46,792 bases of DNA from Neobacillus bataviensis LMG 21833 (GCF_000307875.1 NZ_AJLS01000131.1:1-46792), one strand, 5' to 3'; counted from the stretch's first letter, positions 26,740-35,274 are shown. Numbers and translations are program-made. Notes: generated from the sequence alone by a model not told the origin.

Positions 26740-27627
26740 CTAATCTTCTGAAGATTCAGCGATGTGTTCCTTAATTAGCTCGACAAAGGCTGATACTTGC
26801 TTTAATTGAAATGCAGACTCATACCCTAAAAGCCATGTATCCCGTTTTAACGGTTCATTATTCTCATCCACTAGTGGTATTTTGAAAATATCCTTTTCAG
26901 CCTTCGTTAGGGTAATAGACGGCAAAATTGCGTAGCCAATACCGTTAAAGGCCATCTGCTTACAAGTTTCAATTTGATCAACGACAACAGTCCTCTTAGG
27001 AGAGGTTTTAAAGTTGCGCATCCACCAATCTTGAATCTCCTGATAATAGTTTGAGTCACTTTTAAATTGAATAAACGGACGATCGGTTGCTAGTATTTGT
27101 TCTGGTTTTGTAATTTCCCGATCAACTAAATATAGCGGGTCGTTAAATAGATGTACTTTTATCCCTTTCCAATCCGGTGTTCCACGGATAATTCCAATAT
27201 GTACTTGATCATCGTATAAGCATTTCAAAATTTCACTGCTCCAACCCGTTATTAAAGAAATCTTTGCTTGTGGATACTTATCAATAAACTTCTTTAAAAC
27301 TTGCGGCAGCCAATTTTGTCCTACAATCGAAGCCACAGCAATTTTCAATGTTCCGGAAACTCCTGCTTGGAGAGAATGAATAGTTTCGCGAACCTTTTCT
27401 TGCTTAATAAGAACGTCGTTAACAAAATCAATGACATGTTCACCTGAAGGGGTTAATGCCAACCCTTTTTGTGAGCGGATAAATAATTTCGTTCCCCACT
27501 CTTTTTCGATTGTCTGTAAACGCTGTGAAAGGGCCGGCTGCGAAACAAATAATCGCTCCGACGCCTTACGCATATTCATTTCCTGCGCCAATACAGATAA
27601 TAATTGATATTCTGATAATGAGGACAA
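26740..27627 (-). CDS. ccpC: LysR-family regulator CcpC
   Basis: A 295-aa LysR regulator: winged helix at about 5-65 (MRKASERLFVSQPALSQRLQ) and a substrate-binding domain from about 90. In Bacillus, CcpC represses citB and citZ (aconitase, citrate synthase) and responds to citrate. I assign CcpC from position between the dapH and cbpB homologues and from size; other LysR proteins look alike. The start is TTG with AAGGAG seven bases upstream, and no upstream ATG fits. A multidrug exporter gene lies only 29 bases upstream on the same strand. Confidence 0.82.
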   Translation of the reverse strand: MSSLSEYQLLSVLAQEMNMRKASERLFVSQPALSQRLQTIEKEWGTKLFIRSQKGLALTPSGEHVIDFVNDVLIKQEKVRETIHSLQAGVSGTLKIAVASIVGQNWLPQVLKKFIDKYPQAKISLITGWSSEILKCLYDDQVHIGIIRGTPDWKGIKVHLFNDPLYLVDREITKPEQILATDRPFIQFKSDSNYYQEIQDWWMRNFKTSPKRTVVVDQIETCKQMAFNGIGYAILPSITLTKAEKDIFKIPLVDENNEPLKRDTWLLGYESAFQLKQVSAFVELIKEHIAESSED

Positions 27628-27656
27628 GAAAACACTCCTTAAAAAACCCTGAGAAT

Positions 27657-29162
27657 TTATACAGAGCCATTGTTTTTTTTCGGAATAAATAGTATTAATA
27701 GTAAACTAACGATAGCAAAGGTGAGAACCACATAATAAACAGCGTGTAAAGAAAATGTCAGTCCATCCTGTAAAATACTTTTGACAGATTCACTCAGGTT
27801 ATTCCGGTCACTTGCTTTTAAGAGCATGTTAGCGTCATCCACTGTTAAGGAATGATCATGTTGACTAAAATAGTTGATCATACGGTTATTAAGGATACCC
27901 CCCAACAAAGCGGCACCAATTGTGTTGCCAAGATTTCGCATGAACATATTTGCTGCTGTGGCAATTCCCCTTTGCTCCCAGCCAACAGAACTTTGAATCG
28001 AGACAATAAATGCAGTAGATGTCAGTCCCATACCTAGACCAATAAAAAAGGAACCAACTGCTGCCCAAACCGGGCCAGACGAAGCCGACATCGTCACGAA
28101 TGCAATACTCCCGATAATTAAGAAAGCCCCACCAATGATCGAGGTTTTCCGGTACCCGATTGTGATCAGCATTCGACCCGACAGTGTCGATGCTATTGGC
28201 CAGCCGATTGACATCGTGGTAAGCGTAAACCCAGCTACAATCGGGGTTTGTTCCATAACACCCTGCACAAAAGTCGGTAAAAAGCTGGAGATCCCAATTA
28301 ACATGACGCCAGTTGTCAGTGAGGTAATATTCGCGATAAAAATGGATCGTTCCTTCCAAATCGAAAAGGGCATGACTGGTTCAGAAGCGCGCCCTTCATG
28401 AACAATAAACGCAGTCAAAGCAACCCCTGATAAAATAATTAGACTTACAATTTGCCATGATCCCCATTTGCCTCCGCCCTCAACAAGGACAAACATGAGC
28501 GTTGAAACCGTTATGGTTAAAAGAATGGCACCCCAATAGTCTATTTCATGTTTTTTCTTTTCTATATTTTCATGTAAAAACAGCCAAAGTCCGACTAATG
28601 ATAAAATCCCTAAAGGAATGTTAATCCAAAAAACATAATGCCAACTTACATATTGGACAAGTAATCCCCCGATTGCCGGCCCAGTAATGGCAGAAATCCC
28701 CCAAACACTTGAAAGATATCCTTGGATTTTTGCCCTTTCTTCTGCAGTGTAAATATCTCCGACGATAGTCGTTGCTATTGGTGTAACTGCTCCTGCACCA
28801 AACCCTTGAATGCAGCGAAAAATGATTAGCGTCTTCATGGATGTGGAAAAGCCGCAAAGAACAGAACCAATTAAAAATATAATAATTCCGACTGTCAGAA
28901 TCGGCTTTCGGCCAAATAAATCCGACAATTTCCCATAGATTAGAACGGTAACAGCATTCATTAACAAATAAGCAGAAAATACCCAGCTATAAAGTTTGAA
29001 CCCGCCCAAATCCGCAACAATTGCCGGCATCGCGGTTGAAACTATCGTCGCTTCAATCGCACCCATAAACATTGCCAGCATCACCGAGGCAAGCACAAGC
29101 GATTTTTTTGTTTGCCTTTTTTGAGTGCTATTCACAGGAGAATTTTCACGATCTGTTTCCAT
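27657..29162 (-). CDS. DHA2-family 14-TM MFS multidrug exporter
   Basis: A 501-aa major facilitator of the EmrB/QacA (DHA2) family with 14 predicted membrane helices. Motif A is GKLSDLFGRKP near 77-87, and the exporter motif C-like GPAIGGLLVQY lies near 157-167. It should expel drugs or toxic metabolites by proton exchange; the substrate is unknown. ATG start; no strong ribosome binding site besides GAGGTG. It separates cbpB from ccpC, which are neighbours in B. subtilis, so it is probably a lineage insertion. It may share a transcript with ccpC. Confidence 0.92.
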   Translation of the reverse strand: METDRENSPVNSTQKRQTKKSLVLASVMLAMFMGAIEATIVSTAMPAIVADLGGFKLYSWVFSAYLLMNAVTVLIYGKLSDLFGRKPILTVGIIIFLIGSVLCGFSTSMKTLIIFRCIQGFGAGAVTPIATTIVGDIYTAEERAKIQGYLSSVWGISAITGPAIGGLLVQYVSWHYVFWINIPLGILSLVGLWLFLHENIEKKKHEIDYWGAILLTITVSTLMFVLVEGGGKWGSWQIVSLIILSGVALTAFIVHEGRASEPVMPFSIWKERSIFIANITSLTTGVMLIGISSFLPTFVQGVMEQTPIVAGFTLTTMSIGWPIASTLSGRMLITIGYRKTSIIGGAFLIIGSIAFVTMSASSGPVWAAVGSFFIGLGMGLTSTAFIVSIQSSVGWEQRGIATAANMFMRNLGNTIGAALLGGILNNRMINYFSQHDHSLTVDDANMLLKASDRNNLSESVKSILQDGLTFSLHAVYYVVLTFAIVSLLLILFIPKKNNGSV

Positions 29163-29188
29163 CAGAACACCTCTAACCGAAAAAATAT

Positions 29189-29206
29189 AGCCCCCTTTTG
29201 GGAGCT
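29189..29206 (-). terminator. Terminator of cbpB
   Basis: Minus-strand AGCTCCC AAAA GGGGGCT, then TATATTTTTT, just before the exporter gene. Confidence 0.7.
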
Positions 29207-29213
29207 AAATCTT

Positions 29214-29660
29214 TCATTGTTTTTTAAATCTTTTTACAATTTTATTTAATTGATTTAAAACGGTACTCCTTGGTAAAATTCCTTCAAAAAATCCATCTTC
29301 GTTTTCAACACAAAGAAACGGATGACTCACAAGTACATCTAAGCAGACAATGATTGAATCAGATACCACTACCCTTGGTATCAATCTCTTCATTACCTCT
29401 TCCACCCGTTTGTTTTCAAGCTTTTCAAATTCAATTCGTTCAAGCCCCAGAATTGAATCCATAATAATCGGGGTGCTAATTAACCCATGTAGTTTGTAAT
29501 GTGGATCTAATACCGGTATAGCTGTATATCCACTTTTCGTAAGTACTAGCAATGCATGCTCAAGATTATTTCCGATTTGCACATGTGCAACCCGCTCTGA
29601 TGGTATCATTAATTCTTTTATTGTTAACTCTAAAAATTCTCCACTGGGAAGACTAATCAT
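29214..29660 (-). CDS. cbpB: c-di-AMP-binding CBS protein CbpB (DarB)
   Basis: A 148-aa protein made of two CBS domains (about 12-70 and 78-140) with no other module. It matches B. subtilis YkuL/DarB, which binds c-di-AMP and, when free of it, activates the (p)ppGpp synthetase Rel and pyruvate carboxylase. Motifs LTKSGYTAIPVLDPHYKLHG (first CBS) and FLCVENEDGFFEGILPRS (second) are typical. ATG start. Own terminator downstream. Confidence 0.92.
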   Translation of the reverse strand: MISLPSGEFLELTIKELMIPSERVAHVQIGNNLEHALLVLTKSGYTAIPVLDPHYKLHGLISTPIIMDSILGLERIEFEKLENKRVEEVMKRLIPRVVVSDSIIVCLDVLVSHPFLCVENEDGFFEGILPRSTVLNQLNKIVKRFKKQ

Positions 29661-29749
29661 TTCCGAAAACTCCTCAATGTTCGTTTTTCTACAGACCTAT
29701 TTTACCATAGTTTTCAGGGGCCTGGTTAATTTAAAATACATAAAAAAAA

Positions 29750-29767
29750 GGAACCCCTAAAGGTCCC
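29750..29767 (-). terminator. Terminator of ykuJ
   Basis: Minus-strand GGGACC TTTAGG GGTTCC followed by T8; overlaps the ykuJ stop codon. Confidence 0.8.
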
Positions 29768-30003
29768 TATTGAATTAAATCAAAAATTTCGATGGTAATC
29801 ATATCAATATTGTCAAATTGAAATCTTTTCGGCTTTTCTTTTTCATTATATACTTCTAATTCAAATGTTTCCGTTTTTGGATGAAATGTTACCTGACATT
29901 TTCTTTCACCATTTACCTCAAAATAGCGTTGTGCTGGCTCACCGCTAGTAGATTGTTCCTGAAGGTTTTTTAACCTTGTTAATATACCTTGGAGCTGTGA
30001 CAT
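29767..30003 (-). CDS. ykuJ: YkuJ family small protein
   Basis: A 78-aa soluble acidic protein (MSQLQGILTRLKNLQEQ) matching the YkuJ family, for which structures but no function are known. The chosen ATG at 30003 has a strong AAAGGAGG site; the open frame continues upstream to 30027 through that site. It lies between cbpB and ykuI as in B. subtilis. Confidence 0.9.
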   Translation of the reverse strand: MSQLQGILTRLKNLQEQSTSGEPAQRYFEVNGERKCQVTFHPKTETFELEVYNEKEKPKRFQFDNIDMITIEIFDLIQ

Positions 30004-30223
30004 AAGGCTTTTCCTCCTTTCAAACACAAAACAAACCGTCTGTAATTATGTTTCTCATTTGGCATGATTCTATCCTGATGGATTTTTCAAAAAAATTTCA
30101 GGCGTATCTTTTTAATGCCAATATTAAAAGAATAAAATAATAGACCTCATTTGTCCAAATAAATATAATAAAATGAGCAATTTTTTTTAAACGGATGAAA
30201 AAATAGGCCTTTTATGTTGCAAT

Positions 30224-31435
30224 CTACAGTAATTGATCGTGTTCAAATAAATATTTATAAGATATATCAATAAATAAATAATCAGTTTCGTTCACTGGAA
30301 ATGAAAAAGTCCTAATCGTCTCACCTGTTTCAATATCACAATATGGATCAGATAATCTTCCCTTTTGTTCATGGCGCAATTTTATAATATTTTCCAAAAA
30401 ATATGGGCGCCAACTCCAATTTTTATCTAAGTATTCAGACTGTGTTCTCCAGCCAGTTTTTCCTTTAAAAATATTGGCTGACTTTTGAAATCCATCTTCA
30501 TCACAGACATACATACGAAAAGCGATTTCGTCCATTTCCTTTATTAACGCTTGAAAAAGGGAGTCGTAGCCCGACTTTCTGTTTTTGACCACTATTTCCT
30601 GAACCGTTGCATGAAAATATTCAGTAGTTGTAAATATTGCTTCTAATTTCCGTTTTTCATATGCAATAAAGTCATGAAATTTTTCTTTTAAGCGATATTT
30701 TAATATATCACGACTAATAAAGTCTGCTTCAGGTGGACGCAAATAAAACCCTTGATAATAATGACCGCCATTTTTCCAAGCAAACTGAAGCTGATAACTC
30801 ATTTCGATATTTTCAAACAAAAGGGTCGCTCCAATCTTTCTTGCCAGAAGGGACAATGAATACAAAACATCATTAAAATTCATACCTGTTGACGTAGATT
30901 TCAGCGCCTGAAGATTAATTTTGATAATATCCGGTTCAAGCTGCCCAATTCGTTCAAAATAATGACTTTCGCTGCCAATACTTGCTATCGCTATTTTTAA
31001 TCCGTATGTCCGATAATACTGTAAAAGATGATTAAATTGATCGATATCCCCTTGATAGTTCCGGTCAGAAATTTCAAGAACAATCCGGTTTAAACGCAGT
31101 CCTTTTCTTTCGAATGCTAAAAGCTCTTGTAGAAATGGTTCCCCATGCCCATACATTAATAAATCCGCATTTCGATTCAAAAAAATATGGACATCCTCAT
31201 CAAGTTGAAGCATTTTTTCAAGTGCCTTTTTCACTAACAATAAATCCACTTCAAATTTATATTCCTCTGGAATTTGATTATCCAGAAAAAAAGGACCTAA
31301 GCTAATCATACCATCCCCTGATTGATAACGACCTAGCACTTCATAGGCGATAATACATTGCTCATCGGCGCTAAAAATCGGTTGAAAATACGGAACACAA
31401 TTTTCAAGATCCGATAGGATTTCCAATGCATCCAT
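30224..31435 (-). CDS. ykuI: YkuI: degenerate EAL-domain c-di-GMP protein
   Basis: A 403-aa protein: EAL domain (about 1-245) and a YkuI_C PAS-like domain (about 250-403). The EAL signature reads YEVLGR (E32). E121 in VLEISDR, the Lys in IIKIN, the Glu in FENIEMSYQ and the Gln in YYQGFYLRP are kept. The DDFG metal-binding motif of active phosphodiesterases reads ASIG here (151-154), so hydrolysis of c-di-GMP is unlikely. B. subtilis YkuI binds c-di-GMP without measured activity. ATG start with GGAGG upstream. It is divergent from ykuE. Confidence 0.93.
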   Translation of the reverse strand: MDALEILSDLENCVPYFQPIFSADEQCIIAYEVLGRYQSGDGMISLGPFFLDNQIPEEYKFEVDLLLVKKALEKMLQLDEDVHIFLNRNADLLMYGHGEPFLQELLAFERKGLRLNRIVLEISDRNYQGDIDQFNHLLQYYRTYGLKIAIASIGSESHYFERIGQLEPDIIKINLQALKSTSTGMNFNDVLYSLSLLARKIGATLLFENIEMSYQLQFAWKNGGHYYQGFYLRPPEADFISRDILKYRLKEKFHDFIAYEKRKLEAIFTTTEYFHATVQEIVVKNRKSGYDSLFQALIKEMDEIAFRMYVCDEDGFQKSANIFKGKTGWRTQSEYLDKNWSWRPYFLENIIKLRHEQKGRLSDPYCDIETGETIRTFSFPVNETDYLFIDISYKYLFEHDQLL

Positions 31436-31669
31436 CCAAGTTCCTCCAAAAAATTATTTCTCATTATACCATACGCTTCGTTCATGCTTCTCGTTCTTTT
31501 CAAAAGGATACCATTATAGCAATGAGTATACAATTTTGGACTAATCCGAAAAAGTGTGAATACATACTTATAAGAACCTTTTTACTTGCAATATGACTTA
31601 TTTTTAAAGAAAATACATATGGGCTCTTCTATTTTCGGGAAGGGTGAAAAAAGATAGGTTGGTAGAAAA

Positions 31670-32539
31670 ATGACTAAAAAACAAACGAGGAGAACATTTC
31701 TAAAACGTTCATTTGGTTCATTCCTTACCGTTCTGGGGTTAGGTTCGGGGGGGTACCTCTATGCCCATCAAATTGAACCCGCACTTCTCGATATTTCTGA
31801 ACTGGATATCAAACATCCCTTCATCCCAAAAAGCTTTGAAGGAATAAAAATGATTCAATTTAGTGATACCCACCTCGGTTTTCAATATAATCTAAGCCAA
31901 TTTAAAAAATTAGCGGCTAAAATCAATGACCTGCAGCCTGACATTATATTATTTACCGGCGATTTGATGGACGAGCCAAATAAATATACGGAAATAAATA
32001 AACTAGTCCCTATTTTGGATAAATTACATGCCCCTCTTGGGAAATACTGCATTTTTGGAAATCACGACCACGGCGGCTATGGATCTGAAATTTACCGTAA
32101 TATTATGGAAACTACCAATTTCACTGTCCTATTAAATGAATCCATTCCGATTCAATTGAAGGATGGCGGCAGCATATACTTACTGGGAATTGATGATGCC
32201 ATGTTAGGAAACCCAGATTTACCGTTGGCGTTAAAAAGGATACCAAATAACCGATTTACGTTATTATTATCACATGCCCCTGACCTTGCAGAAACCGCTT
32301 CGCAATATCCAATTCATTGGCAAATTAGCGGACACAGCCACGGTGGACAGGTTAAACTCCCATTTATCGGTGCACTTGTCATTCCTCCATTTGCCCAAAA
32401 GTATCCTGAAGGTCTTTATACTTTAGGTGAAGTAAACCCGTTAACCCTATATGTAAATAGAGGAATAGGGACAACTAGACTCCCTTTCCGATTTATGGCT
32501 AAACCGGAATTAACCATATTTACTTTTAAATCAATATAA
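31670..32539 (+). CDS. ykuE: Tat-exported metallophosphoesterase YkuE
   Basis: A 289-aa calcineurin-like phosphoesterase. The N-terminus carries a twin-arginine motif TRRTFLKRSF followed by a hydrophobic stretch ending at YAHQ (about 30), matching the Tat route known for B. subtilis YkuE, a wall-associated metal-dependent enzyme. Metal motifs: FSDTHLG near 64-70, TGDLMDEP near 96, GNHDHGG near 123-129 and SGHSHGGQ near 222-229. The ribosome binding site is weak (GGTTGG). A hairpin terminator follows. Confidence 0.93.
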   Translation: MTKKQTRRTFLKRSFGSFLTVLGLGSGGYLYAHQIEPALLDISELDIKHPFIPKSFEGIKMIQFSDTHLGFQYNLSQFKKLAAKINDLQPDIILFTGDLMDEPNKYTEINKLVPILDKLHAPLGKYCIFGNHDHGGYGSEIYRNIMETTNFTVLLNESIPIQLKDGGSIYLLGIDDAMLGNPDLPLALKRIPNNRFTLLLSHAPDLAETASQYPIHWQISGHSHGGQVKLPFIGALVIPPFAQKYPEGLYTLGEVNPLTLYVNRGIGTTRLPFRFMAKPELTIFTFKSI

Positions 32540-32548
32540 TAAATAATA

Positions 32549-32580
32549 AAAATCCTTATCAAATGAATGGTAAGGATTTT
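32549..32580 (+). terminator. Terminator of ykuE
   Basis: AAAATCCTTATC / GGTAAGGATTTT stem (one G-T pair) followed by ATCTTTT. Confidence 0.65.
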
Positions 32581-32729
32581 ATCTTTTATTCAAATCCTTA
32601 TCCTACCGAGAATCATCCTTATTTAGGAAAGTTTAAAATGTTTAAAAATAATGTTTTTACTTTCTACCATTTCTATTTTTATAAAAAAAAGGTATAATCA
32701 AGATGTTTGAAAAAATGAAAGGAGAACAT

Positions 32730-33215
32730 ATGTTGAATCACGATCAGAAATATCCCCTACCAACAGATCTAAGTTTAACCATTGAAAACCTCGCACAAGC
32801 TGTCTTTATCGTGAATCGTCATGCAAAAACTGCAACAAATCCCAAATATTTGTACAAATTAAAACAGGAAGCACTAAAAAAGTTAATTACTGAAGGCAAG
32901 GCAAGAAAAGTAGGCCTCCATTTTTCCGAACATCCGCGAAATAGCCAACAGCAATCAGATGTACTTGTTGAATGTGGTCGATATACCTTTCATATTCCTC
33001 CAACTAAATCAGATTTTCATGATCTTCCACACCTTGGAAAACTAGATGGAAGTGTAAGAAATCCAAAGGCAACACTCTCACTTAATATGGCAAAGGCACT
33101 GTTACAATCCTATACTGGGCTATCAGAGTTTGGGAATCCACCATCAAATCATCAAAATAAACAACGAGCCTACCAAAAACCAATTTTCAAAAAATTAGGC
33201 GAGCGATACTCTTAA
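32730..33215 (+). CDS. ykyB: YkyB family protein
   Basis: A 161-aa soluble basic protein of the YkyB family (QAVFIVNRHAKTATNPKYLY, later HDLPHLGKLDGSVRNPK), conserved in Bacillus beside the yku genes; function unknown. ATG at 32730 has AAAGGAG six bases upstream; the frame is open from 32703 but without a site. Terminator downstream. Confidence 0.9.
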   Translation: MLNHDQKYPLPTDLSLTIENLAQAVFIVNRHAKTATNPKYLYKLKQEALKKLITEGKARKVGLHFSEHPRNSQQQSDVLVECGRYTFHIPPTKSDFHDLPHLGKLDGSVRNPKATLSLNMAKALLQSYTGLSEFGNPPSNHQNKQRAYQKPIFKKLGERYS

Positions 33216-33224
33216 AAGAAATAC

Positions 33225-33257
33225 AAAAAAGTCAGGAAAAGGGGATCCTGGCTTTTT
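33225..33257 (+). terminator. Terminator of ykyB
   Basis: AAAAAAGTCAGGA / TCCTGGCTTTTT stem (one G-T pair) followed by GTATTTT. Confidence 0.8.
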
Positions 33258-33433
33258 GTATTTTCCTTCATTCAATGATTTTTAGGGAATGTCTTTTTTT
33301 TGCAATATCTTCTTGAGGGTTTTGTGAACAACATCACAAAACAATAGACGGCACACTCAATCAGAATTACAATACAGTCATAAGCTATACTAATCCATAA
33401 CGGAGAAATAAAATTTAAATGAGGTGCATGTAC

Positions 33434-33634
33434 ATGAAGGGAACAGCCATTCTTTTTCAAGAGCAGAATATTACGTTTATTGAAGATGTTGAACATTCCT
33501 TATTCGAAGAAATCAAAGAGCAATGCGGTTGTGACCATTGCAGCTGTATGCTTGATGAAAAAATGGTTGAATTCGGTTCTGTGTCACCTGTTTTCTGGCA
33601 TGAAAATGAAGTTGACTGGGATTATGGCTATTAA
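33434..33634 (+). CDS. Small acidic protein with CxCxHCxC cluster
   Basis: A 66-aa acidic protein. The middle holds CGCDHCSC (C31, C33, H35, C36, C38), which could bind a metal or an Fe-S centre; the C-terminus is rich in Trp, Asp and Tyr. GAGGTG precedes the ATG at 33434 by seven bases; two in-frame ATGs at 33419 and 33428 overlap or precede this site. A clear terminator follows. I do not recognise a family. Confidence 0.75.
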   Translation: MKGTAILFQEQNITFIEDVEHSLFEEIKEQCGCDHCSCMLDEKMVEFGSVSPVFWHENEVDWDYGY

Positions 33635-33672
33635 TATTACTCTTTAATTTGATATATACTCCCCTTCCCCCA

Positions 33673-33708
33673 AAAAACGGTCTCGCCTGAAAACGCGAGA
33701 CCGTTTTT
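33673..33708 (+). terminator. Terminator after the CxCxHCxC gene
   Basis: AAAAACGGTCTCGC / GCGAGACCGTTTTT stem with T5 end; nearly symmetrical. Confidence 0.9.
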
Positions 33709-33816
33709 AATTTATTCTACTGGGTCTGCCTTAAATAGTAGAATCTTTCGACATGTATGGTCTATAATCAACGTATTCACTTAGGCAGAGATTCTAATAT
33801 AAAAGGATGGACAAAA

Positions 33817-34968
33817 ATGGAGTATTTAATTAATCAACGAGTTAAAACAATTGAAATCTCGGGTATTCGCAAATTTTCTAATATGGTCGCCCATTTCGAT
33901 GACCTTATTTCTTTTACCATTGGGCAGCCTGATTTCCCTACCCCAGAGCATGTAAAGAATGCCGGTATTGCTGCGATAGAAAAGGATTTTACTTCCTATA
34001 CACACAATGCAGGTACGATGGAATTAAGGAAAGCAGCATGTGATTTTGTCGCAAAGAAATATGATTTAGACTATGCCCCAGAATCAGAAGTGATTGTGAC
34101 AATGGGGGCAAGTGAAGCTATTGATATTGCCTTTCGAACCATATTGGCTGAAGGTGTAGAGGTGGTGTTACCAGGTCCAATTTACCCCGGCTACGAACCG
34201 ATTATTCGCATGATGGGTGCTGTCCCAATTCATGTCGATATTCGTGAAAATCACTTTCGCTTTACATTAGAGATGATCAAACCCTTTATAACCGACAAAA
34301 CCCGCTGTATTGTTCTGCCGTACCCGTCGAATCCTACCGGTGTCAGCCTATCAGCTGAGGAATTAAAGGAAATAGCCGACTTTTTAATGGATAAGGATAT
34401 TTTTATCCTGGCAGATGAAATATACAGTGAACTCACTTTTGATCAAGAGCATACATCGATTGCCAACTTTTTAAAAGAAAAGACAATTGTGATCAATGGG
34501 CTCTCCAAATCTCACTCGATGACAGGCTGGAGAATTGGCTTTTTATTTGCGCCTGAAAACATCACAAAGCATATTTTAAAGGTTCACCAATATAATGTGT
34601 CTTGTGCGAATTCAGTTGCTCAGAAAGCGGCTTATGAAGCGTTAACTGTGGGATTTAATGATGCACTTGAAATGAAAAAGGCCTATTTAGCAAGAAGGGA
34701 TTATGTATTTAGCCGTTTAACTTCCATGGGACTGGATGTTGTTAAGCCAGATGGTGCTTTTTACTTTTTTGTGAAAATACCTGCTCATATTCCGTTAAAT
34801 AGCTTTGATTTTGCGCTTGATCTTGTTCATAAGACAAAGGTAGCCGTTGTCCCTGGCAGTGCATTTTCTGAGTATGGCGAAGGGTATTTTCGGCTTTCTT
34901 TCGCTTGTTCGCTGGAGACATTGGAAATTGGCTTAAATCGAATGGAGAAATATTTTATCCGCGAATAA
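33817..34968 (+). CDS. patA: Aminotransferase PatA (probable N-acetyl-LL-DAP aminotransferase)
   Basis: A 383-aa class I/II aminotransferase with PLP lysine in GLSKSHSMTGWRIGF near 226-240, NPTG at about 167, and the Arg substrate ligand in FRLSFACS near the C-terminus. B. subtilis PatA is annotated as probable N-acetyl-LL-diaminopimelate aminotransferase, the middle step between DapH and DapL, both encoded in this window. The ATG at 33817 is preceded by AAAGGATG; the frame upstream to 33757 has no site. A role in other transaminations is possible. Confidence 0.92.
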   Translation: MEYLINQRVKTIEISGIRKFSNMVAHFDDLISFTIGQPDFPTPEHVKNAGIAAIEKDFTSYTHNAGTMELRKAACDFVAKKYDLDYAPESEVIVTMGASEAIDIAFRTILAEGVEVVLPGPIYPGYEPIIRMMGAVPIHVDIRENHFRFTLEMIKPFITDKTRCIVLPYPSNPTGVSLSAEELKEIADFLMDKDIFILADEIYSELTFDQEHTSIANFLKEKTIVINGLSKSHSMTGWRIGFLFAPENITKHILKVHQYNVSCANSVAQKAAYEALTVGFNDALEMKKAYLARRDYVFSRLTSMGLDVVKPDGAFYFFVKIPAHIPLNSFDFALDLVHKTKVAVVPGSAFSEYGEGYFRLSFACSLETLEIGLNRMEKYFIRE

Positions 34969-34975
34969 AAAAAGC

Positions 34976-35003
34976 AAACCCTCAACATATAAAGTGAGGG
35001 TTT
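34976..35003. terminator. Terminator between patA and the small basic protein gene
   Basis: AAACCCTCA / TGAGGGTTT stem with a 10-base loop. The minus side is followed by GCTTTTTTT, so it mainly ends the minus-strand transcript. Confidence 0.8.
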
Positions 35004-35010
35004 ACTGGTC

Positions 35011-35190
35011 TTATTGTCCCTTATATTCTCCGTTATTTTTAGAGGCCTTTTCTTTTTTCGCCTTGTCTTTATGAATTTGATTAGCAGCGGCCGATCCCAT
35101 TTCGTGGGCAAATTCTTCATTTAAAACAGCAGAATCAAAACCCTTTTTGTTCTTTTGCTTCGCATCATTTTTTTTCGTTCGTTTTGCCAT
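35011..35190 (-). CDS. Small basic protein, possible gamma-type SASP-like spore protein
   Basis: A 59-aa Lys-rich, Cys-free, hydrophilic protein: MAKRTKKNDAKQ, then NEEFAHEMGSAAANQI and a Lys/Asn-rich tail. EFAxE followed by an Asn/Gln/Lys helix recalls the repeat of gamma-type small acid-soluble spore proteins, but only one copy is present, so this is a guess. AGGAGG precedes the ATG at 35190; a second in-frame ATG at 35220 has a weaker AGGA site. The ribosome binding site lies in an inverted repeat (see 35193-35245). Confidence 0.75.
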   Translation of the reverse strand: MAKRTKKNDAKQKNKKGFDSAVLNEEFAHEMGSAAANQIHKDKAKKEKASKNNGEYKGQ

Positions 35191-35192
35191 AA

Positions 35193-35245
35193 AAATTCCT
35201 CCTATCAAGATTTCTTTCATAGTTTCCTGAAGTCAGGAGGAATTT
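35193..35245 (-). promoter_or_regulatory. Inverted repeats that could hide the ribosome binding site
   Basis: On the minus strand, AAATTCCTCCT (35245-35235) is the exact complement of AGGAGGAATTT (35203-35193), which includes the ribosome binding site of the small basic protein gene. A second, shorter hairpin TCCTGA-AG-TCAGGA (35225-35238) shares bases with the first arm, so the two are mutually exclusive. If transcription starts above 35245, this could switch translation. Confidence 0.5.
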
Positions 35246-35274
35246 ATTCTTACCAGTTTGTGGCGTGCATTAAG

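Noticed and set aside
27889..28359. Minus-strand 156-codon frame inside the MFS exporter gene
   Set aside because: Out-of-frame shadow of the 501-aa transporter on the same strand.
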